A stretch of DNA of 5,836 nucleotides from an uncultured Candidatus Melainabacteria bacterium (GCA_934675225.1 CAKUQA010000094.1:1-5836); one strand, 5' to 3'; shown: positions 1-5,836, counted from the stretch's first letter. The notes: generated by a model from the sequence alone, not told the origin. Translations and numbers: made by a program.

Positions 1-2223
1 GGACATGATATAGCAGAAAGCCTTGCTCAATGGTTTGATGAACTTTATTTAGGTAAATATGATGTTATTCCTTTCTTTAAAATCGAAAAGATTGAAAATC
101 AGGAATTATTCCGCTTAAAGGTTTATATAAAAAACAGAAAGACGAATGAAGATGTTTTGATAGATAAACTTTATACTGATGAAGAAGTTTTTGGAGCAAA
201 TTCATCTGATATTGCCAGAATTGTTGAAAAACAGTTAAATTACGCAATTCGTTATATGCCGGAGTTGGAAGATTTATTTGAAGATGAAGAAAAATTAGCT
301 TTAGATTTGGATTTAAATCAAGTTTATAAAATAATTACTCAAACAGCTTATTATCTTCAAAAAGCACAAATTGAAGTTGTGTTGCCTAAAGAGTTGACAA
401 ATATTGTTATTCCTAGAGCCTCAATAAATGCAAGAGTGAAAAATTCACGTTCGCAAGATTTGGCAGATATTTTTAATAACAATTCATCATCAAAAATTTC
501 TTTGGATGATATATTGGATTTCAAATATGAAATTGCTATTGGAAATGAAAAATTATCTATTGAAGAATTCAATAAACTTATTGAAGGACAAAATGGTTTA
601 ATTAAGTATAAAAATAAATATGTTTTAATTGACCAAGAAGATACTAAGAAACTATTTGAGCAATTAGCAAAAGCCAACTTCAAATCTATGTCAAGGATGG
701 AGTTAATTCATGCATCTATGTCTGGTCAATTGGCTCAGTATGATTTTGATTATGATGAAGCTTTTGCGAAAGTTATTCAAGATTTTAATAAGCCGGTAGA
801 CGTTACTCCTCCAAAGACTTTAAATGGTGAATTAAGACCATACCAAATGACAGGTTTGAAATGGTTGTGGACAAATATTTCAAAAGGTTTTGGCGCCTGT
901 ATGGCTGATGATATGGGATTAGGAAAAACTATTCAGGTTATCAGTTTGATTTTAAAAATGAAAGAAGAAGGTAAATTGGATAAACCTGTTTTGGTTGTCT
1001 GTCCTACTACTTTAATGGGTAATTGGATGAAGGAACTTCAGCTTTTTGCCCCATCTTTAGATGCTGTTATTTATCATGGCGCAGAAAGAAAATTGGAATT
1101 AAAACATGATGTAATTCTTACAACCTATGCAATTATGAGAATTGATGTAGAAGAATTAAAGAAAAATCAATGGGGAATGATAATTGTTGATGAAGCTCAG
1201 AATATCAAAAACCCAGATACGGCACAAACTTTGGCTATTAAGATGCTAAAATCAGATGTAAAGATTGCGATGACCGGTACTCCTGTAGAAAATAGATTAA
1301 CAGAATTGTGGTCTATATTTGATTTTATAAACCAAGGTTATTTAGGTTCTTTACGTGAATTCCAAAAAAGTTATGCAATTCCGATTGAAAGATTTAAAGA
1401 AAATTCTCGTGCCGCAAAATTGAAAATGTCTGTTTCTCCATTTGTATTAAGACGTTTGAAAACTGATAAACATGTAATCACAGACCTTCCTGAAAAAATG
1501 GTTATCAATGATTACTGTTATTTGTCAAAACCTCAAGCTGTTCTTTATGAAAAAACTCTAAATGAAATGATGGAAAAAATTTCAGGATTTACCGGTGTAA
1601 ACAGACGTGGAAATATCTTCAAGCTTATTACAGCGTTGAAACAAATTTGTAATCACCCATATCAGTTCCTAAAAGGTGGAGATATGAGTAGAGAAGCTTC
1701 CGGAAAAATGGATAAATGTATTTCAACAATTGAAAGTATTTTGTCTAATGATGAAAAAACTCTTATTTTTACTCAATATAAAGAAATGGGAGATATTTTG
1801 TGTAAGATTATTGCGGATGAATGTAATACAAATCCGTTATTCTTCCACGGTTCATTGACGGTTCCTCAAAGAGAAGATTTGATTACAAGGTTCCAAACAG
1901 AGGATGATGCAAAGATTATGGTGCTATCATTAAAGGCTGGTGGTACTGGTTTAAACTTGACAAGTGCAACAAATGTTATTCACTATGACTTGTGGTGGAA
2001 TCCTGCAGTTGAAGATCAGGCAACAGACAGAACTTATCGTATCGGACAAAATAAAAACGTAATGGTTCATAGAATGATTACACTTGGTACTTTTGAAGAA
2101 AAAATTGACGAGATGTTGAAAGCCAAAAAAGAACTTGCTGATTTGGCGGTTTACGAAGGCGAAAAGATTATTACAGAGCTTTCAGACGAAGAAATCTACG
2201 AAATCTTTACATTATCAGCATAG
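1..2223 (+). CDS. SNF2-family DEAD/DEAH-box helicase-like ATPase, 5'-partial
   Basis: C-terminal 740 residues of a Swi2/Snf2-type ATPase, a family that uses ATP to translocate on double-stranded DNA and remodel protein-DNA complexes. The frame is open from base 1 without a stop, so the gene starts outside the window; the TTG at 157 is only an internal codon. Counting from base 1, residues about 120-250 resemble the SNF2-associated DUF3670 region. The helicase core follows: motif I DMGLGKT (304-310), motif II DEAQ (397-400), motif III TGTP (425-428), a LIFTQY strand opening the second RecA lobe (588-593), SLKAGGTGLNL (about 643-653) and motif VI DQATDRTYRIGQ (672-683). All key residues are present and the end looks natural. 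Such proteins often carry an N-terminal SWIM zinc finger, which would lie left of the window. The neighbours are housekeeping genes, so nothing suggests a defence island. The cellular role is unknown. Confidence 0.93.
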   Translation, partial: GHDIAESLAQWFDELYLGKYDVIPFFKIEKIENQELFRLKVYIKNRKTNEDVLIDKLYTDEEVFGANSSDIARIVEKQLNYAIRYMPELEDLFEDEEKLALDLDLNQVYKIITQTAYYLQKAQIEVVLPKELTNIVIPRASINARVKNSRSQDLADIFNNNSSSKISLDDILDFKYEIAIGNEKLSIEEFNKLIEGQNGLIKYKNKYVLIDQEDTKKLFEQLAKANFKSMSRMELIHASMSGQLAQYDFDYDEAFAKVIQDFNKPVDVTPPKTLNGELRPYQMTGLKWLWTNISKGFGACMADDMGLGKTIQVISLILKMKEEGKLDKPVLVVCPTTLMGNWMKELQLFAPSLDAVIYHGAERKLELKHDVILTTYAIMRIDVEELKKNQWGMIIVDEAQNIKNPDTAQTLAIKMLKSDVKIAMTGTPVENRLTELWSIFDFINQGYLGSLREFQKSYAIPIERFKENSRAAKLKMSVSPFVLRRLKTDKHVITDLPEKMVINDYCYLSKPQAVLYEKTLNEMMEKISGFTGVNRRGNIFKLITALKQICNHPYQFLKGGDMSREASGKMDKCISTIESILSNDEKTLIFTQYKEMGDILCKIIADECNTNPLFFHGSLTVPQREDLITRFQTEDDAKIMVLSLKAGGTGLNLTSATNVIHYDLWWNPAVEDQATDRTYRIGQNKNVMVHRMITLGTFEEKIDEMLKAKKELADLAVYEGEKIITELSDEEIYEIFTLSA

Positions 2224-2262
2224 TTTTTTTTATTTAGATTGATTGCAAACTATTACTGCTAC

Positions 2263-2290
2263 TTGAAAAATTTTTTATTTAAGTTATAAT
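2263..2290 (+). promoter_or_regulatory. Sigma70-type promoter of rpsU
   Basis: A -35 box TTGAAA (2263-2268, 5 of 6 consensus bases) is followed after 16 bases by a perfect -10 box TATAAT (2285-2290). Transcription would begin near 2297, giving a leader of about 40 nt before the rpsU start. It lies in the gap after the helicase gene, so rpsU need not depend on read-through from upstream. Confidence 0.8.
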
Positions 2291-2321
2291 ATATAGAGTA
2301 ATACTAAAATCAAGACCATAA

Positions 2322-2328
2322 AGGTGGT
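2322..2328 (+). promoter_or_regulatory. Shine-Dalgarno site of rpsU
   Basis: AGGTGGT is complementary to the extreme 3' end of 16S rRNA (the ACCACCT stretch) rather than to the usual CCTCC core, and sits 10 nt before the ATG at 2339. This fixes the start of the short S21 gene. Confidence 0.65.
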
Positions 2329-2338
2329 GAAAACATAA

Positions 2339-2512
2339 ATGGCAGAAGTAAAAGTTGGCGAAAACGAATCAATTGAAAGCGCATTACGTCGTTTCAAGAA
2401 AAAAATTCAAAAAGCTGGTATCCTTTCAGAAGTAAAAAAACGTGAAAGATATGAAAAACCAAGCGTAAAAAGAAAACGTAAATCTGAAGCAGCTAGAAAA
2501 AGAAAAGTGTAA
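2339..2512 (+). CDS. rpsU: Small ribosomal subunit protein S21
   Basis: Encodes 57 residues beginning [20 protein letters not shown] and ending in a lysine/arginine-rich tail ([14 protein letters not shown]). The [20 protein letters not shown] stretch and the following [18 protein letters not shown] are the hallmark of bacterial S21, a small basic protein of the 30S platform near the 3' end of 16S rRNA, involved in translation initiation. The length fits the 57-60 residue form common outside Proteobacteria (E. coli S21 has 71). The ATG is the only sensible start and has a ribosome site at 2322-2328. The gene has its own promoter (2263-2290) and terminator (2533-2568), so it is probably monocistronic and independently expressed, as expected for a highly expressed ribosomal protein. 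No oddities seen; identification is very secure. Confidence 0.96.
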   Translation: MAEVKVGENESIESALRRFKKKIQKAGILSEVKKRERYEKPSVKRKRKSEAARKRKV

Positions 2513-2532
2513 TCGGATTTAAAATATATTTG

Positions 2533-2568
2533 AAAAGAGGTTAGTTTTAGTAAACTAATCTCTTTTTT
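2533..2568 (+). terminator. Intrinsic terminator after rpsU
   Basis: A 15-bp stem (2533-2547 pairing with 2552-2566, one G-U pair) closes a 4-base loop TAGT and runs into T6 (2563-2568). It starts 20 bases after the rpsU stop codon and separates rpsU from the next promoter at 2575. Confidence 0.9.
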
Positions 2569-2574
2569 ATTTGC

Positions 2575-2603
2575 TTGAAAAACTCTTAAAAATATTGTAT
2601 AAT
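2575..2603 (+). promoter_or_regulatory. Sigma70-type promoter upstream of the prepilin locus
   Basis: TTGAAA (2575-2580), a 17-base spacer and a perfect TATAAT (2598-2603). The predicted transcript starts near 2610, about 27 nt before the ATG at 2637, which has its own ribosome site. The box sequences match those of the rpsU promoter. This is the best promoter in the window by spacing and consensus, yet it now drives only a 21-codon frame followed by repeat DNA and a broken prepilin gene. Confidence 0.8.
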
Positions 2604-2636
2604 GTGAAAGTAATATTTTAAAAAGAGAGGAAGTTT

Positions 2637-2702
2637 ATGAAAAGGTTTGAATTAAATGCCATAATTGGCGCGCTCATCGGGGGGAGGGCAATCGCCGCAT
2701 AA
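2637..2702 (+). CDS. 21-residue open frame, probable displaced 5' end of the prepilin gene
   Basis: ATG at 2637 is preceded by a good Shine-Dalgarno stretch (GAGAGGAAG, 2625-2633) and the promoter at 2575-2603, and is read as MKRFELNAIIGALIGGRAIAA before a TAA at 2700. The initiation signals are far better than those of the frame at 2846. The peptide changes character midway: the first eight codons are A/T-rich like the rest of the genome, while the DNA from about 2666 to 2700 is strongly GC-rich. I read this as the original start of the prepilin gene, cut off by insertion of foreign or repeat DNA. It lies in a different frame from the prepilin at 2846. A genuine small peptide cannot be excluded; the sequence matches no family I recognise. 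Confidence 0.4.
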   Translation: MKRFELNAIIGALIGGRAIAA

Positions 2703-2772
2703 CCTCTCATAATCATGGTTTTAACCTATTTGAAGTATTAAAAAGCTCGTCTTTTTATGGTGGAGTTTTAGG

Positions 2773-2832
2773 TAGATTCTTCGCTATCGCTCAGAATGAC
2801 CTTAGGTGTCACTCTGAACTTGATTCAGAGTC
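2773..2832. repeat. Dispersed-repeat-like element with inverted repeats
   Basis: Contains ATTCT (2776-2780) facing AGAAT (2793-2797), then a perfect 8-bp inverted repeat ACTCTGAA / TTCAGAGT (2811-2818 and 2824-2831) around a 5-base loop. The wording (GATTCTTCGC..., CTCAGAATGAC, CTGAACTTGATTCAGA) resembles short palindromic elements found in many copies between genes of diverse bacteria. Translated in the prepilin frame it reads RFFAIAQND...CHSELDSES, a peptide often seen in spurious proteins made from such repeats. Copy number in this genome cannot be seen from a single window, so the repeat status is inferred. Confidence 0.6.
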
Positions 2833-2845
2833 TATCAATGTTGAT

Positions 2846-3521
2846 TTGAGCCCCTCATCCGTCTTACAGACACCCTCTCCCCGCTGGGGCGAGGGGAAAA
2901 GTGTAGCTTTTACATTGGCAGAGATATTAATCACTCTTGGTATCATCGGTGTAGTTGCGGCGATGACTATGCCGGCATTAATCCAAAATCATAATAAAAA
3001 AGTTCTTGAGACTGATTTGAAGAAATCATATTCTGTAATTTCACAAGCTGTTCAAATGTATATTGAAGATAATCAAGAAATTCCGTCTCATCAAAGTATT
3101 TATTTTATTACTGAAGCTAATAATGCTTTTGTTTCTGAATTTTCTAAATATTTTAAAGTTGTTAAATACTGTTCAAATCAGTGGGTTGGTTCATCTAAAG
3201 CTTGTATTGCAGGGGACTCTTTTAGTGTTTGGTTTAATAATACATATAAAACTTATAGTAAGTAGAAATTCAACTTCGGAAAATATTTTGGTTAGTGTTG
3301 ATATTAATGGCAAAAAAGCTCCAAATGCATTGGGACATGATTTATTTTTATTTGCAATTGATCATGAAACCGGCAAAGTACGTCCGTATGGAGGTGAAAC
3401 ATTATCTAATAGAGAAGATACTAAGTTATGTGATAAAAATGCTACATCAGAACTTAATGGACTTAGTTGTACTTCTGTTGCGTTTGAGAATATGGATGAA
3501 TATTTTCGAAAATTACCTTGA
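2846..3521 (+). pseudogene. Type IV pilin/pseudopilin-like protein, frameshifted and lacking a proper start
   Basis: The frame from TTG 2846 runs to a TAG at 3263-3265. It encodes a class III prepilin signal with predicted cleavage A21/F22 and FTLAEILITLGIIGVVAA as the conserved N-terminal helix, including Glu at mature position 5; such proteins are matured by prepilin peptidase and assemble into pili or type II secretion-like fibres. The C-terminal part continues in the +1 frame, from about 3261 to TGA 3521, with ENILVSVDINGKKAPNALG and ...KVRPYGGE, the usual globular ending of these pilins. One extra base near 3257-3265 (AGTAAGTAG) explains the break. Four cysteines, two on each side of the break, may form disulfides. 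TTG 2846 has no ribosome site, no better in-frame start exists, and residues 2-17 are repeat-derived. The double damage points to a pseudogene; a sequencing error for the frameshift remains possible. Confidence 0.75.
2851..2896. repeat. GC-rich palindromic repeat-like element
   Basis: About two thirds G+C in an otherwise A/T-rich region. The core is an inverted repeat, CCCTC-T-CCCC (2873-2882) pairing with GGGG-C-GAGGG (2886-2895) around a GCT loop, with nine pairs and one mismatch. The CCCTC motif also occurs at 2852-2856. This wording is typical of short intergenic repeats seen in many genomes, and its translation (TPSPRWGEG) is a familiar repeat-derived peptide. It ends a few bases before the codons for the prepilin cleavage motif. 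Multi-copy status needs the whole genome. Confidence 0.6.
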
Positions 3522-3530
3522 ATTTAATAT

Positions 3531-3563
3531 AAAAAAGGACTCTTATTAAAGAGTCCTTTTTTT
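3531..3563. terminator. Bidirectional intrinsic terminator between convergent genes
   Basis: GGACTCTT (3537-3544) pairs perfectly with AAGAGTCC (3549-3556) around an ATTA loop. The stem is flanked by A6 (3531-3536) on the left and T7 (3557-3563) on the right, so it works as a terminator in both directions. It sits 10 bases after the prepilin stop and 8 bases beyond the end of the minus-strand gene, and serves both. Confidence 0.92.
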
Positions 3564-3570
3564 ATGTTTT

Positions 3571-4650
3571 TTAGTGTTTTGTTTCAATAAAATTTGTGTT
3601 TGGAATATATGTGCTTTCGCCATTTATTTCAATTTTATTAATTATTTTAGCACGTTTTTTGCGGAAAAGCATATCTACAAAAGCTTCCAGTCTTGTAATA
3701 AATCCGGCTTCTCCGGTTTGTTCATCAATTGTTAGATTTAATAATGGTTTGTTAAATCTTTTTGCTTTTCTTGTAATTCTTTCAATCATTAACGAATCAG
3801 GACCGCAACCAAAAGCCGTAACAGTAATCATTCCGTCAATTTTGTTGTCTTTCATAAAATGTCCTGCAGCGCCGGTCATTTCTCGCTCATTTGCCCAATA
3901 CATGTCTTGACCGAGTGCTTTTATACCATCATCCATTTGCTCTTTTGACAATTGTAATGATGAATATACTTTAACATCCATTTTTTCCAGTTTGTCAAAA
4001 ATTTTCATGGAAGCTCGTTCATCAAAGATATTATAACCATGAGCTATTAATGCAATTGAAATAGGATATTCTTTGGTTTGGTTTTCAATAAATACTTTGC
4101 CTTGTAATGCATAGTTCATGGCTTTTTGATAGCTCATTCCGGATTTCGACATTATATGGAAATTGTTATATGTTCTCCAACCTGCTTTTGAGGCTTTTTT
4201 AATTTTATTAATATCTGTAATTCCGAATGGAGCAACCATTTCGCCTAAGAAATCATACAAACCTTGATTTTTTTCAGACTTGTCAAGAGTTGCTTCAACC
4301 ATTGTAAAATCTCTTTTTACAACGTTTCTTACTAAATCCGGTAATCCTCTGATTTTAGAGCAATTATAAATTTTTGGAGCAATTGATTGTATAGAAGGAA
4401 CTAAAATTTTATCAATTCCTTTGTCCAATAGGTTTAAAACATGTCCGATATATATTTTTATAGGTAGACAAGTTTCTGTTACAACAAGAGAAGAACCACT
4501 TGACATAGTTTGTTTTGTTGTAATATCTGATAAAACTATTTTTATCCCTAAATCTGTAAAAAATCCGTAATAGAACGGATAATCATTATAGAAAGACATC
4601 CCTCTTGGTATGCCTATTGTCATATTGTTATTTTGAACGTTATTTTCCAC
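3571..4650 (-). CDS. DUF2229 protein, acyl-CoA dehydratase activase-related
   Basis: 359 residues. The N-terminus (IGIPRGMSFYNDYPFYYGFF, residues 12-31) and TETCLPIKIYIGHVL (58-72) are typical of DUF2229, the domain associated with activators of 2-hydroxyacyl-CoA dehydratases. The C-terminal half carries FGCGPDSLMIERI (280-292) and LTIDEQTGEAGFITRLEAF (306-324), also family hallmarks. Cys61, Cys97 and Cys282 lie in conserved contexts and are candidate iron-sulfur ligands (inference). Relatives are often part of long proteins or adjacent gene sets with a BcrAD/BadFG-type ATPase; here the domain stands alone with no such partner in the window, so its substrate is unknown. The start is GTG at 4650, supported by AAAGGGGA seven to eight bases upstream; the alternative ATG at 4623 has no ribosome site. 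No signal peptide or membrane segment is seen, so it is probably cytoplasmic. It is transcribed divergently from rsmE. Confidence 0.85.
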   Translation of the reverse strand: MENNVQNNNMTIGIPRGMSFYNDYPFYYGFFTDLGIKIVLSDITTKQTMSSGSSLVVTETCLPIKIYIGHVLNLLDKGIDKILVPSIQSIAPKIYNCSKIRGLPDLVRNVVKRDFTMVEATLDKSEKNQGLYDFLGEMVAPFGITDINKIKKASKAGWRTYNNFHIMSKSGMSYQKAMNYALQGKVFIENQTKEYPISIALIAHGYNIFDERASMKIFDKLEKMDVKVYSSLQLSKEQMDDGIKALGQDMYWANEREMTGAAGHFMKDNKIDGMITVTAFGCGPDSLMIERITRKAKRFNKPLLNLTIDEQTGEAGFITRLEAFVDMLFRKKRAKIINKIEINGESTYIPNTNFIETKH

Positions 4651-4656
4651 AGTAAA

Positions 4657-4664
4657 TCCCCTTT
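4657..4664 (-). promoter_or_regulatory. Ribosome binding site deciding a GTG start
   Basis: On the minus strand this reads AAAGGGGA, ending six bases before the GTG at 4650-4648. The in-frame ATG nine codons later (4623) is preceded by A/T-rich sequence without any purine-rich site, so the GTG start is preferred. Confidence 0.65.
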
Positions 4665-4732
4665 ACTACTCTTATAATACTTCAAAATAAAATTTTTTGC
4701 TATGAAATTATTAAAATGTTACAATCAATTTC

Positions 4733-4762
4733 TTGATGACAAAATGATAGTTTTGATATATT
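4733..4762 (+). promoter_or_regulatory. Possible promoter of rsmE-cca
   Basis: TTGATG (4733-4738), 18 bases, then TATATT (4757-4762), with an overlapping alternative TATTAT (4759-4764). The leader would be very short, since the ribosome site AAGGAG begins at 4771. Two small inverted repeats overlap it: ATCAA/TTGAT (4724-4728, 4733-4737) and CAAAA/TTTTG (4740-4744, 4751-4755). The match is moderate and A/T-rich DNA gives chance hits. Confidence 0.4.
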
Positions 4763-4781
4763 ATATTCTCAAGGAGTTCGT

Positions 4782-5531
4782 ATGCCGCATTTTTTTATAA
4801 ACTCAAGCGATGTAAATAACGATAAAATTCTTATTTATGATAAAGATACTTTAAATCACCTTGTAAAGTCTTTGAGAATTCGAAAAGGTGAAAAATTATT
4901 ACTAATTGATGAAAATCAAATACAGTATGAGACTGTAGTTCAAGATGTTTCTAATAAAGAAATTTCGGTTAATGTTCAAAAAAGTTATAAGTCTCAAAGA
5001 AGTCTTTTATTTAAGTTATATTTGGCGCAAACTCCTTTAAGAAGTGATGCTCAGAATTTAGTTATCGAAAAAGCAACAGAGCTTGGAGTGGACGGAGTGT
5101 ATCCTATTTATACGGATAACTGTGCACTTGCTTCTTCTGTAATAGAAAAGAAAATTCCAAAATGGCAAAAAATTATGTACGAAGCTTCAAAACAATGTGA
5201 ACGCGCCTACATTCCAACTTGTTATGATTTGGTAAAATTGGATAATATTTTAAAATTAAAAGACAATGGTTATAAAGTAATAGCTTTTTGTGAAAGATTG
5301 GCAAATTTGACTTTGCATGAATTTTGCAAAAAATATCCGATTAAAGAAAATGATAAATTAATAGTTATAATTGGGCCTGAGGGCGGTTTTTCTCAGCGTG
5401 AATTTGATTTCTTTAAAGAAAATGAAATTCCAATGTTGACGTTGGGAGAACTGATTTTAAAAGCTGATACAGCGGTTACGGTAGCGTTAGGAAATATAAT
5501 TTATGAATTCAATAATTATAGACAAAATTAA
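4782..5531 (+). CDS. rsmE: 16S rRNA (uracil1498-N3)-methyltransferase RsmE
   Basis: 249 residues, the normal family size. RsmE transfers a methyl group from S-adenosylmethionine to N3 of U1498 in 16S rRNA, near the decoding centre. The N-terminal PUA-like part has HLVKSLRIRKGE (26-37). The SPOUT methyltransferase part has IEKATELGV (95-103), KQCERAYIP (137-145), GPEGGFSQREF (198-208), and the knot-forming end LGELILKADTAVTVALG (221-237). This last motif departs from the usual LGxRILRxETA: Glu, Lys and Asp replace Arg, Arg and Glu. The cofactor loop GPEGGF is intact, so activity is still expected. ATG 4782 has AAGGAG five bases upstream. The next gene (cca) overlaps its end by 29 nt, suggesting one transcript and coupled translation of two RNA-maturation enzymes. 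Confidence 0.93.
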   Translation: MPHFFINSSDVNNDKILIYDKDTLNHLVKSLRIRKGEKLLLIDENQIQYETVVQDVSNKEISVNVQKSYKSQRSLLFKLYLAQTPLRSDAQNLVIEKATELGVDGVYPIYTDNCALASSVIEKKIPKWQKIMYEASKQCERAYIPTCYDLVKLDNILKLKDNGYKVIAFCERLANLTLHEFCKKYPIKENDKLIVIIGPEGGFSQREFDFFKENEIPMLTLGELILKADTAVTVALGNIIYEFNNYRQN

Positions 5532-5836
5532 ATCAGATGCAATTTTATCAAAAATATTAAATAACTTTGATAATGAAATATACTTGGTTGGTGGTACAGT
5601 TCGTGATTATTATATGGGACTGGAAAGTACCGATAGAGATATTGTTGTTATGGATGAAGATGCAAGAAGCTTTTCTTTAAAGCTTGCAGAATTGTTGAAT
5701 GCAACATTTGTTCCGCTGGATGAGGAAAATAAAATTTATCGTTTAGTATTGCAAGATAAAGTTAATTATATTGATGTTACAAATCCTGTAGGTGATTCAA
5801 TAGAAAAAGATTTAATGCGCAGGGATTTAACGATAA
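5503..5836 (+). CDS. CCA tRNA nucleotidyltransferase / poly(A) polymerase family, 3'-partial
   Basis: The first 111 residues are visible; the gene runs off the right edge. It contains the class II nucleotidyltransferase head: LVGGTVRDYYMG (28-39, with GG and RD), the catalytic DRD (Asp44, Asp46) that binds metal ions, and the downstream RRDLTI (106-111), the usual RRDFTINA motif. Such enzymes add or repair the CCA end of tRNA; some relatives are poly(A) polymerases or add only part of CCA, which the visible part cannot decide. The start ATG at 5503 lies inside rsmE and overlaps it by 29 nt; AGGA (5489-5492) ten bases upstream is a modest ribosome site. No later start fits, since the next in-frame ATG falls after the catalytic GG..RD motif. 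The context suggests an rsmE-cca operon with translational coupling. Confidence 0.9.
   Translation, partial: MNSIIIDKIKSDAILSKILNNFDNEIYLVGGTVRDYYMGLESTDRDIVVMDEDARSFSLKLAELLNATFVPLDEENKIYRLVLQDKVNYIDVTNPVGDSIEKDLMRRDLTI

Noticed and set aside
157..159. TTG as start of the SNF2 protein
   Set aside because: The same frame is open through base 1 with protein-like sequence (HDIAESLAQWFDELYLGKYD), so the gene is partial at the window edge.
357..683. 108-codon open frame on the minus strand
   Set aside because: Lies entirely within the SNF2 gene, antisense to it, with low-complexity composition and no recognisable domain.
1..2223. SNF2 gene as part of a defence system such as DISARM
   Set aside because: No methyltransferase, phospholipase D or other defence partners are present; the downstream genes are housekeeping.
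2679..2688. G-quadruplex
   Set aside because: GGGGGGAGGG offers at most three G-tracts, with no fourth nearby.
2740..2756. AAAAAG-CTCGT-CTTTTT hairpin as a premature terminator
   Set aside because: The stem is only six pairs, almost all A-T, with no separate U-tract; expected by chance in A/T-rich DNA.
3295..3549. 84-codon plus-strand open frame
   Set aside because: Overlaps the C-terminal pilin part in another frame, runs into the terminator hairpin, and has no ribosome site or family resemblance.
3596..3910. 104-codon open frame on the plus strand
   Set aside because: Antisense shadow of the DUF2229 gene; its hydrophobic character comes from the complementary coding strand.
4674..4679. 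TATTAT as a -10 box for the minus-strand DUF2229 gene
   Set aside because: No acceptable -35 box at the proper distance; the match is weak in very A/T-rich DNA.

Overview
The window is low-GC (by eye near one third G+C) bacterial chromosome carrying mainly housekeeping genes. The combination of strong A/T bias, S21, RsmE, a CCA-adding enzyme and a prepilin of the FTLAEILITLGIIGVVAA type resembles uncultured gut bacteria such as the non-photosynthetic cyanobacterial relatives (Gastranaerophilales/Melainabacteria). That assignment is an inference from recognition, not a search result.

Layout, left to right. Positions 1-2223 (+) hold the C-terminal 740 residues of a SNF2-family helicase-like ATPase whose start lies left of the window. 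Positions 2263-2566 hold a self-contained rpsU unit: a near-consensus promoter, a strong Shine-Dalgarno sequence, a 57-residue S21 protein and an intrinsic terminator. The stretch 2513-2845 has no intact long gene. It carries the rpsU terminator, a second near-consensus promoter (2575-2603), a 21-codon open frame with its own ribosome site (2637-2702), and a patchwork of repeat-like DNA with two GC-rich blocks and inverted repeats. Positions 2846-3521 (+) hold a type IV pilin/pseudopilin-like gene that looks broken: its upstream part is repeat DNA, it has no convincing start, and a +1 frameshift near 3260 separates the N- and C-terminal parts. A bidirectional terminator (3531-3563) separates it from the convergent gene.

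Positions 3571-4650 (-) encode a DUF2229 protein (acyl-CoA dehydratase activase-related, three likely cluster-binding cysteines). A divergent intergenic region follows. Then come rsmE (4782-5531, +; 16S rRNA m3U1498 methyltransferase) and the start of a CCA tRNA nucleotidyltransferase gene (5503 to the right edge), which overlaps the end of rsmE by 29 nt and is probably co-transcribed with it.

rpsU, rsmE and cca all serve the translation apparatus. I see no defence, phage, CRISPR or biosynthetic system. The most unusual part is the 2637-3521 locus, where repeat-derived sequence sits directly upstream of the prepilin peptidase cleavage site, in the part of the protein that would be removed on maturation.
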